A stretch of DNA of 64,000 nt from Collinsella sp. AK_207A (lineage in GTDB: Bacteria > Actinomycetota > Coriobacteriia > Coriobacteriales > Coriobacteriaceae), in the NCBI RefSeq assembly GCF_902501965.1, contig NZ_CABWID010000015.1:62001-126000 (forward strand), given 5' to 3'. Shown in pieces: positions 16,065 through 23,789 of the stretch. The stretch's first letter is position 1, and each line of letters opens with the position of its first letter. The translations under genes and the position numbers were made by a program. The notes under the pieces are model-generated. The model was not told where the DNA came from. It saw only the letters and a list, made by a program, of their open reading frames with translations, and did no database searches.

Positions 16065-17154
16065 TGAGTTTGTCGTACCGGAGCAGTACGAGGATCTGAC
16101 TCCCGCTCCGCAGGTCGATAAGAAGACGCTCAACCGCATGGTGTGGCGCTCTTACTGGCTCCAGTCTTCGTTCAACTACGAGACGATGCAGTCCGGTGGC
16201 TGGCTGTTCGCTATGGTCCCTGGCCTGGAGAAGGTCCACACCAACAAGAAGGACCTTGCCGCGTCCATGTACCACAACCTGGACTTCATCAACACGCACC
16301 CCTTCCTGGTCACGTTCGTCATGGGCATCGTTCTCTCCCTCGAGCAGAACAAGTTCGACACGCAGACCATCCGCTCCGTGCGTATTTCCGCCGCGTCGCC
16401 CCTGGGCGGCATCGGTGACGCCCTGTTCTGGCTGACGCTCGTGCCCATCACGGCCGGCATCACCTCCAACATGGCGATCGACGGCAACATCCTGGCGCCG
16501 TTCATCTTCCTGATCGTGTTCCACGCTGCGCTGTTCGCGTGCCGCTTTGGCCTCATGGGCTGGGCTTACAAGCTCGGCACCAGCGCCATCGACGCTCTGA
16601 CGGCCAACATGCAGGCCTTCACCCGCGCCGCCGCCATCATGGGCTGCTTCGTCGTGGGCTGCCTGACGGTTGCCATGGGTGGTACGCAGATCAACCTTGA
16701 GATCCCCAACGGCTCCAGCCGCTCCATCGCCGCCACCACCGTCGTGGTGAGCAACAAGGAGGCCAAGAGCTACGAGGACCTCGAGGGCATCGACACCGAG
16801 AAGGCCGACGCTGGCACCATCGCCATCGCCGACAAGGACGGCAAGCCGCTGACCGCCGCCGACGCCGATGGCAACGCCGTCGAGACCGGTGTGAAGGACC
16901 TGGGCAATGGCCTGTCCTCCGTCACCTACGGTACCGTGACCGAGTCTCCCGTCACCTTCAAGGTGGCCGACACGCTGAACACGGTCATGCCGAAGCTCGT
17001 GCCGCTCTGCCTCGTCCTGCTGCTCTACTTCCTGTTCTCCAAGAAGAACTTCACCCCGATGATGGGCATCGTGCTCGTTCTGATCATCGGCATCGTGGGT
17101 GCCTTCCCGCTGAACGAGTGGTTCGGTATCAGCTGGTGGACGGGTCTGTGGTAA
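16054..17154 (+). CDS. PTS mannose-family EIID component with inserted loop
   Basis: 366 aa against about 270-305 for the family. The N-terminal part (LNRMVWRSYWLQSSFNYETMQSGGW) and GIGDALFWLTLVPITAGI are classical IID. Between two membrane regions, residues about 214-305 form an Ala/Asp/Thr-rich soluble stretch, roughly 70 residues longer than the short loop usual there, before TLNTVMPKLVPLCLVLLLYFL resumes the normal C-terminal spans. The reading frame is intact and codon use is uniform, so this is an insertion and not an error. Confidence 0.92.
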   Translation: MASNEFVVPEQYEDLTPAPQVDKKTLNRMVWRSYWLQSSFNYETMQSGGWLFAMVPGLEKVHTNKKDLAASMYHNLDFINTHPFLVTFVMGIVLSLEQNKFDTQTIRSVRISAASPLGGIGDALFWLTLVPITAGITSNMAIDGNILAPFIFLIVFHAALFACRFGLMGWAYKLGTSAIDALTANMQAFTRAAAIMGCFVVGCLTVAMGGTQINLEIPNGSSRSIAATTVVVSNKEAKSYEDLEGIDTEKADAGTIAIADKDGKPLTAADADGNAVETGVKDLGNGLSSVTYGTVTESPVTFKVADTLNTVMPKLVPLCLVLLLYFLFSKKNFTPMMGIVLVLIIGIVGAFPLNEWFGISWWTGLW

Positions 17155-17215
17155 GACTCGCCTGAGTTCGGGCTTGCGCACCGCGCGGTCGCGCAAACCG
17201 CACGCTTGCACGGCA

Positions 17216-17265
17216 AGAGGGGCCGCGACGCTGGGATATTCCAGCGCGCGGCCCCTCTTTTCTCT
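17216..17265 (+). terminator. Terminator of the PTS operon
   Basis: AGAGGGGCCGCG (17216-17227) pairs with CGCGGCCCCTCT (17247-17258), with a T-rich tail TTTTCTCT. Confidence 0.9.
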
Positions 17266-17329
17266 CCACATGACCGATCGCGCGCCCGGTCCTGAGGGTA
17301 TAGAGTACGGCGCGGAAGGAGTGGAAGCT

Positions 17330-18058
17330 ATGGCCCTGGGTGCGAGAAGGCAGCCGCTGTACGATCAGCTGGTTGATATCCTCACCGAGAAGATCGAGCA
17401 TGAGTACCGTCCGGGCTCGCTCATGCCGAGCGAGCGCGAGCTTTCCGAGCGCTACGGGCTCTCCCGTACCACGGTGCGCTTGGCGCTTCAGGAGCTTGAG
17501 CGCCTGGGCCTGGTGGTTCGCCAGCACGGCCGTGGCACCTTTGTGGCCGATCGCTCCGCTCAGACAACGAACCTCGCGCAGAACTACAGCTTCACCGAGC
17601 AGATGAAGTCGCTCGGACGCGTGCCTGAGACCACGGTGCTTGATTTCAGCGAGATCGAGGCCGACAAGAACATGGCCGAGAACATGGGCGTCCACATCGG
17701 CGAGCGCATCTTCAAGCTCAAGCGCCTGCGTTCCGCCGACGGCATGCCCCTTATGGTGGAGCGGACGTACCTGCCGGTACGGAATTTCCTCACGCTCAAG
17801 CGTCCGCACCTTGAGCACAAGTCGCTCTACGACGTGATCGAGAACGACTACCACGAGCGCATTCGTCTGGCGGAGGAGGAGTTCTACGCGAGCATCGCGC
17901 GCCCGACCGACGCGCACCTGCTCGATATCTCCGAAGGGGCGCCGGTGCTCGATCTGATTCGCACCACGTACAACATCAAGAACGAGATCGTTGAGTACAC
18001 CCTTTCGGTGGCTCGTGCCGACCAGTTCAAGTACAAGGTGATTCACCGCCGCGATTAG
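17330..18058 (+). CDS. GntR/HutC-family regulator with UTRA domain
   Basis: 242 aa. The winged HTH (YDQLVDILTEKIEHEYRPGSLMPSERELSERYGLSRTTVRLALQELERLGLV) is shown here only by its landmarks PSERELSE and SRTTVR. The UTRA ligand domain starts near residue 85 (QNYSFTEQMKSLGRVPETTVL). HutC-subfamily regulators of this kind control amino-sugar operons (NagR, AgaR-like) by sensing a sugar phosphate. GGAAGGAG lies 8 nt before the ATG at 17330. It sits between the PTS operon and agaS, both of which carry TGGTTACTACCA; it probably represses both. Confidence 0.9.
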   Translation: MALGARRQPLYDQLVDILTEKIEHEYRPGSLMPSERELSERYGLSRTTVRLALQELERLGLVVRQHGRGTFVADRSAQTTNLAQNYSFTEQMKSLGRVPETTVLDFSEIEADKNMAENMGVHIGERIFKLKRLRSADGMPLMVERTYLPVRNFLTLKRPHLEHKSLYDVIENDYHERIRLAEEEFYASIARPTDAHLLDISEGAPVLDLIRTTYNIKNEIVEYTLSVARADQFKYKVIHRRD

Positions 18059-18167
18059 ATGCGTCTCCGCGTATCTAGACGGCGCCTCCGCCTGTCCACG
18101 CATATGCGCGCCCGACCGTTCAGCCGAAAGACCCGACCGTTTGGCAGAGTTTTTGAAGAGTGCCAAA

Positions 18168-18203
18168 CTGGTTACTACCAGATTACCAATGAATGACTAT
18201 ACT
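18168..18203 (+). promoter_or_regulatory. agaS operator and promoter
   Basis: The perfect palindrome CTGGTTACTACCAG (18168-18181) is followed by a further ACCA half-site. A TATACT -10 lies at 18198-18203, so the operator covers the -35 region. This arrangement fits repression by the adjacent GntR protein. Confidence 0.65.
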
Positions 18204-18241
18204 GCAAGGTAGAAGGCTAACCTCTAAGGAAAGGTATCAAC

Positions 18242-19408
18242 ATGTTCGAGAAGTCAGTCGAAGAGCTTGAGCGCCTGGGTGCCCACATCACCACCCGCGA
18301 GATTAAGCAGCAGCCCGAGCTGTGGCGCGACACCTTCAACATCTACCAGGCCAACAAGGCCGCTATCGAGAGCTTTCTGGCCGAGGCGCGCGCCATGGGC
18401 GAGGGCCGTCTGACCGTCGTGTTCACGGGTGCCGGTACCTCCGACTACGTGGGCGACACCGCCGCTCCCTACCTGCGTCATGCCGGCGATCGCGCGCTCT
18501 ACGACTTCAAGCCCATCGCCACCACCGACATCGTGTCCGCGCCGCGCGACTTCCTGAACCCCGACGAGCCCACGCTCGTGGTGTCCTTCGCCCGTTCCGG
18601 CAACAGCCCCGAGAGCCTGGCTGCCGTGCGCGTGGCCAAGGAACTCGTGAAGAACGTCAAGTTTCTGAACATCACCTGCGCCCCCGAGGGCAAGCTCGCC
18701 GTTGAGAGCAAGGACGACCCGGATGCGCTCACGCTGCTCATCCCGCGCGCGAACGACGGCGGCTTTGCCATGACCGGCAGCTACACCTGCATGGAGCTGC
18801 TCTCCACCCTGATCTTCGACACCGCGTCTGACGAGCAGAAGCAGGCGTGGGTCGAGACGGCCGCCAAGATGGGCGAGGACGTCGTGGCCCGCGAGGGCGA
18901 GGTTATGCAGTTCCTGCTGACCGACTTTGACCGTGTTACCTACCTGGGTTCCGGTTCCTTCGGCGGACTGGCCCAGGAGGCCCAGCTCAAGATCCTCGAG
19001 CTCGCCCACGGCCTCGTCGCCACGTCCTACGACACGAGCATGGGCTATCGCCACGGGCCCAAGTCCTTCGTGGACGACAAGACGCTCGTCTTCGTGTTCG
19101 TGAACAACGACGTCTACACCCGCCAGTACGACCTCGATATCCTCGAGGAGATCTACGGCGACCACATCGCCAAGAAGATCGTGGCGGTTCAGCAGGAGGG
19201 CGAGACGAACTTCGAGCACGAGACCTTTACCTTCAAGGGCTTCGACGAGCTGCCCGAGGCGTACCTAGCGCTGCCGTTCATCATGGTTGGTCAAACGGTC
19301 TCGCTGCTGAACTCCGTGCGCGTGGGCAATACGCCGGATACGCCGAGCCCCACCGGCACGGTGAACCGCGTGGTGAAGGGCGTCACGATTCACCCCTTCG
19401 AAGCGTAG
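18242..19408 (+). CDS. agaS: SIS-domain sugar isomerase/deaminase, AgaS type
   Basis: 388 aa with two SIS domains. TGAGTSDYVGDTAAPYL and SFARSGNSPESLAAV form the sugar-phosphate site of the first; YLGSGSFGGLAQEAQLKILEL and SMGYRHGPKSFVDD lie in the second. AgaS converts galactosamine-6-phosphate to tagatose-6-phosphate plus ammonia. It follows the GntR gene under its own operator and promoter, and nagA follows after a terminator-like hairpin. The family call is firm; the galactosamine substrate is supported by the LacC and aldolase genes. Confidence 0.9.
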   Translation: MFEKSVEELERLGAHITTREIKQQPELWRDTFNIYQANKAAIESFLAEARAMGEGRLTVVFTGAGTSDYVGDTAAPYLRHAGDRALYDFKPIATTDIVSAPRDFLNPDEPTLVVSFARSGNSPESLAAVRVAKELVKNVKFLNITCAPEGKLAVESKDDPDALTLLIPRANDGGFAMTGSYTCMELLSTLIFDTASDEQKQAWVETAAKMGEDVVAREGEVMQFLLTDFDRVTYLGSGSFGGLAQEAQLKILELAHGLVATSYDTSMGYRHGPKSFVDDKTLVFVFVNNDVYTRQYDLDILEEIYGDHIAKKIVAVQQEGETNFEHETFTFKGFDELPEAYLALPFIMVGQTVSLLNSVRVGNTPDTPSPTGTVNRVVKGVTIHPFEA

Positions 19409-19434
19409 AAAACGGGTATAACCGCCAATGAGTT

Positions 19435-19472
19435 GCCCGCCCGCAGTCTTCGGACGGGGCGGGCATTGTTTT
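19435..19472 (+). terminator. Terminator after agaS
   Basis: GCCCGCCC (19435-19442) pairs with GGGCGGGC (19457-19464), followed by ATTGTTTT. Confidence 0.8.
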
Positions 19473-19524
19473 GGTGCAGCGGAAACGCCCCTGTACCACG
19501 ATGCACGCCGAGAGGAGCGCTTGT

Positions 19525-20691
19525 ATGTCTGATTTCGTTTTGGCCGGTGGTCGGTTCGTGTTGCCCGGTGCGGTGATGAACGGTGGCTATCTACCCGTGG
19601 TGAACGGCCGCTTTGGCGCGTGGAGCGCGGAGGCGCCCGAGGGTGATGCCCCGGTGGTGGACGTCTCCGGCAAGTGGGTTGCCCCGGGTCTGGTGGATAC
19701 GCACATCCACGGCTTCTATAACCACGCGACCACGGATAACGACCCCGAGGGCATCGACATCTCGTCGGCCGAGCTGGCGCGTCACGGCACCACCTCATGG
19801 CTGCCGACGACCTTCACGCAGGGCGTGGAGGATCTCGGCCGCTCCTGCAAGGCCATCGCCGACGCCGCCGCCGCGCGTGGTCCCGAGTTCGTGGGCGCGC
19901 GTATCCAGGGCATCTACCTGGAGGGGCCGTTCTTCACCACCAAGCACGTGGGCGCGCAGAACCCCAAGTTCCTGATCGACCCTTCTGTTGAGGTGTTCCA
20001 TGAGTGGCAGGAGCAGGCGGGCGGTCGCATCATCAAGAGCGCGCTTGCCGCTGAGAAGCCGGGTGCCTGCCGCTACATCGCCCAGTTGGACGCTGAGGGC
20101 GTGGTGACGGCCATCGGCCACTCCGACGCCACCTACGACGAGTCGCTCGCCGCGGTGAACGCCGGCGCCACCTGCTTCGTGCACACCTATAACGGTCAGC
20201 GCGGCCTGCACCACCGCGAGCCGGGCGTGCTGGGCTGCGCCATGACGACGCCCAACACCTTTGCCGAGATCATTTGCGACGGCAAGCACGTGGTGCCCGC
20301 CGCCATCAAGGCACTCGTGGAGGCCAAGGGTTGGCAGCACACCGTGCTCATCACCGACTGCCTGGGCTGCGGCGGCATGCCCGAGGGCAAGTACATGAGC
20401 GGCGGTCTGCCCGTGGTGCTCAAGGACAACCTCTGTTGGCTGGCGGATATGTCGAGCATTGCCGGCTCCGTGCTCACGCTCGTTCGTGGTGTGAAGAACA
20501 TGGTGGACTGGGGCATCGTGACGGCCGAGCAGGCGCTCCGTATGGGCTCTGAGATCCCGGCACGCTCGGTGCGCATCGACGATCGCTGCGGTTTCATCAA
20601 GCCGGGTCGCCTGGCAGACTTCATCGTGCTCGATAGCGAGCTCAATCTGGTCGATACGTACGTGGGCGGTACGCTGGTGCCGCAGGCGTAA
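19525..20691 (+). CDS. nagA: N-acetylglucosamine/galactosamine-6-phosphate deacetylase
   Basis: 388 aa amidohydrolase. The metal-binding VDTHIHGFYNHAT is near residue 54, EGPFFTTKHVGAQNP matches the NagA EGPF motif, GHSDATYDE is the second-shell His motif and TDCLGCGG holds the catalytic Asp region. The canonical HxH of many NagA proteins is present as HIH. GAGAGGAG precedes the ATG at 19525. In this context it probably deacetylates GalNAc-6-phosphate, feeding AgaS. Confidence 0.9.
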   Translation: MSDFVLAGGRFVLPGAVMNGGYLPVVNGRFGAWSAEAPEGDAPVVDVSGKWVAPGLVDTHIHGFYNHATTDNDPEGIDISSAELARHGTTSWLPTTFTQGVEDLGRSCKAIADAAAARGPEFVGARIQGIYLEGPFFTTKHVGAQNPKFLIDPSVEVFHEWQEQAGGRIIKSALAAEKPGACRYIAQLDAEGVVTAIGHSDATYDESLAAVNAGATCFVHTYNGQRGLHHREPGVLGCAMTTPNTFAEIICDGKHVVPAAIKALVEAKGWQHTVLITDCLGCGGMPEGKYMSGGLPVVLKDNLCWLADMSSIAGSVLTLVRGVKNMVDWGIVTAEQALRMGSEIPARSVRIDDRCGFIKPGRLADFIVLDSELNLVDTYVGGTLVPQA

Positions 20692-20698
20692 CCTGGTC

Positions 20699-20803
20699 GG
20701 GCGATCGGGTGAATCCTACGCTCAGTCCTCGCGAGACTGGAAAACGGCGAAGCCGGTTTCGCAGTTCGCTGCTGAGTGTCGCTCCGGATTCACCCGATCG
20801 CCC
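20699..20803. repeat. Long imperfect palindrome between nagA and lacC
   Basis: GGGCGATCGGGTGAATCC (20699-20716) and its exact reverse complement (20786-20803) flank 69 nt. That interior holds further pairing: ACGCTCAG with CTGAGTGT, and a nested CGGC-GAA-GCCG hairpin. There is no T-run, so it is not a simple terminator. It lies 46 bp before the lacC start and may act as an mRNA processing or attenuation element. Confidence 0.7.
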
Positions 20804-20849
20804 CTCAGTTTCGCCACGTCGCCGCGTTCCTGACTGAAGGGAATGAGAG

Positions 20850-21791
20850 ATGATTCTCACTGTTACTATGAATCCGTCCATTGATACGTCGTATCAGATC
20901 GATCATTTGGTGGTTGATGACGTCAACCGGGTGGTGCCGACCAAGACGGCGGGTGGCAAGGGCCTCAACGTCTCCCGCGTGCTCGTGCAGCTGGGCGACG
21001 ATGTGCTCGCTACGGGTCTGCTTGGCGGCCATATGGGCGAGTTCTTGGCCGATCGCATGGACGACGACAAGATTCCGCACAGCTTCACGCCCATCGCGGG
21101 GGAGAGCCGCGTGTGCATCGCGGTGCTGCACGATGGCAATCAGACGGAGTTCCTGGAGAGCGGCCCGGCGGTTTCTGCGGAGGAGCTCGCCGCGTTCCAG
21201 GAGCACTTTGCCGAGCTCGTGGCGCGTGAGGATTGCGACTGCGTGACCATCTCGGGCTCCCTGCCCAAGGGCGTGCCGGCGGATACCTACGCCAAGATGG
21301 TGGCCGTGGTCGTTGCCGCGGGTAAACCGGTGCTGCTGGACACCTCGGGCGCGGCACTCGACGCTGCCCTGGCAGCGGACACCAAGCCGACGCTCATCAA
21401 GCCCAACCTGACCGAGATCAACGGCCTGCTGGGTACGAGCTATACGCCGGATGACCTGCCGGCGCTTCAGGTAGAGCTGGCCGGGGACGCCCGCTTTGCG
21501 GGGATTCCCTGGGTCGTGGTGACCATGGGCGGCGCCGGCGCCGTCGCGTTCCACGAAGGGCGCGGGTACCGCGTCGTCATGCCGAGCATTCCCGCGGTGA
21601 ACGCCACGGGTTCCGGCGACTCCACCATCGCCGGCTTTGCCCACGCCATCGCGGCGGACGCGGACGACGACACGGTGCTGCGCTGCGGCAACACCTGCGG
21701 CAAGCTGAATGCCATGGATCCGCAAACCGGGCATCTGGTGATGGACCGCTGGGACGAGGTCTACGGCGGGGTGAAGATCACCGAGCTGTAA
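20850..21791 (+). CDS. lacC: PfkB-family kinase, tagatose-6-phosphate kinase type (LacC/FruK)
   Basis: 313 aa. MILTVTMNPSIDTSYQI and AGGKGLNVSRVLVQLG are the substrate-binding N-terminal motifs of the LacC/FruK/PfkB group. The C-terminal ATP/anion-hole motif is NATGSGDSTIAGF, with the catalytic Asp in GSGDS. LacC phosphorylates tagatose-6-phosphate to the 1,6-bisphosphate. 1-phosphofructokinase is the main alternative; the agaS-nagA neighbourhood favours LacC. Confidence 0.85.
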   Translation: MILTVTMNPSIDTSYQIDHLVVDDVNRVVPTKTAGGKGLNVSRVLVQLGDDVLATGLLGGHMGEFLADRMDDDKIPHSFTPIAGESRVCIAVLHDGNQTEFLESGPAVSAEELAAFQEHFAELVAREDCDCVTISGSLPKGVPADTYAKMVAVVVAAGKPVLLDTSGAALDAALAADTKPTLIKPNLTEINGLLGTSYTPDDLPALQVELAGDARFAGIPWVVVTMGGAGAVAFHEGRGYRVVMPSIPAVNATGSGDSTIAGFAHAIAADADDDTVLRCGNTCGKLNAMDPQTGHLVMDRWDEVYGGVKITEL

Positions 21792-21920
21792 GGCTGGAAC
21801 AACGCGCCAAGCCACGGGCGTCTCTTTGAGCTGAACCACCAAGCGGGTGGTGTGGCTCGGAGGGGCGCCCTTCTTCGTGGGGTCATGGAGCGAAGACGCG
21901 ATAATCCGCCGTCTGCAAAA

Positions 21921-21988
21921 GTTCAAAGCGAGTTCAATATCGAGCGTGTTATCTTGGTCAAGATTGAACTTTGAACCAATTCTGAACC
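21921..21988 (+). promoter_or_regulatory. Promoter with array of GTTCAA half-sites
   Basis: An extended -10, TGTTATCTT (21947-21955), lies between GTTCAAAG (21921) and GTTCAAT (21932) on one side and ATTGAAC (21963), TTGAAC (21971) and CTGAACC (21982) on the other. These inverted half-sites around the start point suggest autoregulation by the XRE-type HTH encoded immediately downstream (inference). Confidence 0.55.
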
Positions 21989-22000
21989 GGAGGAGGCGGA

Positions 22001-23572
22001 ATGGGGCGCGTCGGCTTCTCAAAGCGGCTTCGCAACGTGATGGACGACCGCGGCATCCGGCAGGCCGATTTGCTGCGTGCGGCAGCCGAGCAGGGTCGCA
22101 AACTGGGAAAGAGCCAGCTCAGCCAATACGTCTCTGGTAAGACCATGCCGCGTGCGGACGTGCTGTCACTGCTTGCGGAGCTGCTGGGCGTGGATGCCGG
22201 CTGGCTTGCCGAGGGGCGGGCCGATGCCGCAGCCGCCCCGGTTGCCGCGCCTTTAGGCACGCGTGCTCGGAGTCCAGAGCCGGCGCGAGCTTCCGCGCGG
22301 CCTGCGACCGCCACCTCCACCGCCAAGACGAAAACCACCATAAGGAGCACCATCATGCGCGAGTTCAAAAAATCATCCAAGCTCGAGAACGTCCTCTACG
22401 ATGTACGTGGCCCCGTGCTCGATGAGGCCAACCGCATGGAGGCGGAGGGCCAGCGCATCCTTAAGCTGAACATCGGCAACCCGGCGCCCTTCGGCTTCCG
22501 CACGCCTGACGAGGTCGTGCTCGACATGCGCCAGCAGCTCACCGAGTGCGAGGGCTACTCCGACTCCAAGGGGCTCTTCTCGGCGCGCAAGGCGATCATG
22601 CAGTATGCGCAGCTGAAGAACATCCCCAACCTGGATATGGACACCATCTTCACCGGCAACGGTGTGTCCGAGCTCATCCAGCTCTCCCTGAACGCGCTTC
22701 TGGACACAGGCGACGAGGTACTGATTCCCAGCCCGGATTATCCGCTGTGGACGGCCTGCGCCACGCTTGCCGGCGGTACGCCCGTTCACTACATCTGCGA
22801 CGAGCAGAACGAGTGGAACCCCGATCTGGACGACATGGAGTCCAAGGTAACCGAGCGCACCAAGGCAATCGTCATCATCAACCCCAACAACCCCACGGGC
22901 GCGCTGTACTCCCAGGAGATCTTGGAGGGCATCGTCGAGATCGCGCGCAGGCACCAGCTCATGATCTTCTCCGATGAGATCTACGATCGCCTGGTCATGG
23001 ATGGGTACGAGCACATCTCCATCGCGAGCCTGGCGCCCGACCTGCCGTGCGTGACGTTCTCGGGCCTGTCCAAGAGCCACATGATCGCCGGCTACCGCAT
23101 TGGCTGGATGGTGCTCTCGGGCAACAAGCGCTGCATGCGCGACTTCATCAAGGGCGTGAACATGCTCTCCAACATGCGCCTGTGTTCCAACGTGCCGGCG
23201 CAGTCCATCGTGCAGACCGCACTCGGCGGCCACCAGAGCGTCAAGGGTTACATCGCGCCGGGCGGGCGCGTGCGCGAGCAGCGCGATTATGTGTACGAGG
23301 CGCTGAACGCGATCGACGGCGTGACGGCGGTCAAGCCCAAGGCGGCGTTCTATATCTTCCCCAAGCTCGACGTCAAGAAGTTCAACATTACGGACGACGA
23401 GCAGTTCGCGCTCGACCTGCTGCACGAGAAGAAGGTGCTCATCACGCGCGGAGGTGGCTTTAATTGGGACAAACCGGACCACTTCCGCATCGTGTACCTG
23501 CCGCGTATGGGCGTGCTGCGCGAGTGCATGCAGGACCTTGCGGAATTCCTGTCCACGTATCACCAGAACTAG
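22001..23572 (+). CDS. XRE-HTH / class I aminotransferase fusion (AlaA-like)
   Basis: 523 aa. Residues 5-65 form an XRE/Cro-type HTH (MDDRGIRQADLLRAAAEQ, then KSQLSQYVSGKTMPR). An Ala/Thr-rich linker spans about 66-118. Residues 119-523 are a complete PLP aminotransferase of the alanine/aspartate type (INPNNPTGALYSQE; PLP lysine in SGLSKSHMIAGYRIGW near 356). GGAGGAGG precedes the first ATG. A second ATG at 22355, in frame, has TAAGGAG in front of it and would yield a normal 405-aa aminotransferase. Two products are likely. MocR proteins fuse a GntR wHTH to an aminotransferase; an XRE fusion is unusual. Confidence 0.88.
   Translation: MGRVGFSKRLRNVMDDRGIRQADLLRAAAEQGRKLGKSQLSQYVSGKTMPRADVLSLLAELLGVDAGWLAEGRADAAAAPVAAPLGTRARSPEPARASARPATATSTAKTKTTIRSTIMREFKKSSKLENVLYDVRGPVLDEANRMEAEGQRILKLNIGNPAPFGFRTPDEVVLDMRQQLTECEGYSDSKGLFSARKAIMQYAQLKNIPNLDMDTIFTGNGVSELIQLSLNALLDTGDEVLIPSPDYPLWTACATLAGGTPVHYICDEQNEWNPDLDDMESKVTERTKAIVIINPNNPTGALYSQEILEGIVEIARRHQLMIFSDEIYDRLVMDGYEHISIASLAPDLPCVTFSGLSKSHMIAGYRIGWMVLSGNKRCMRDFIKGVNMLSNMRLCSNVPAQSIVQTALGGHQSVKGYIAPGGRVREQRDYVYEALNAIDGVTAVKPKAAFYIFPKLDVKKFNITDDEQFALDLLHEKKVLITRGGGFNWDKPDHFRIVYLPRMGVLRECMQDLAEFLSTYHQN
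22341..22357 (+). promoter_or_regulatory. Internal ribosome binding site and start in the fusion gene
   Basis: TAAGGAG (22341-22347) lies 7 nt before an in-frame ATG (22355-22357), exactly at the start of the aminotransferase domain (MREFKKSSKLENVLYDVRGP). It supports independent translation of the enzyme domain. Confidence 0.6.
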
Positions 23573-23682
23573 GGGCGAAATCTCGGGGCACAATCCGCTC
23601 GCGCTCGTGTGGTTTTAGAGCCGCAGGTGCGAGCGTGGCGCGCAGCAAAAGACACTCGGGTACACTTACCTGCGGCCGGGAG

Positions 23683-23775
23683 GCCCCGAAAGGGGCTGAT
23701 ACGAACGACAAAGATGATCAGAGTAGGAATCCCGGCAAAACGGCGCGAAAGCGCCTGGGGCGCGCCGAGGGGCGC
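23683..23775 (+). promoter_or_regulatory. Hairpin-rich 5' leader of the RGG protein
   Basis: Three consecutive 5-bp hairpins with G/A tetraloops precede the ribosome binding site: GCCCC-GAAA-GGGGC (23683-23696), GGCGC-GAAA-GCGCC (23742-23755) and GCGCC-GAGG-GGCGC (23762-23775). The last lies next to GAAAGGAGG. Two loops are GNRA. A cis-regulatory role, such as autoregulation by the encoded RGG protein, is inference. Confidence 0.5.
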
Positions 23776-23789
23776 GAAAGGAGGACGAT

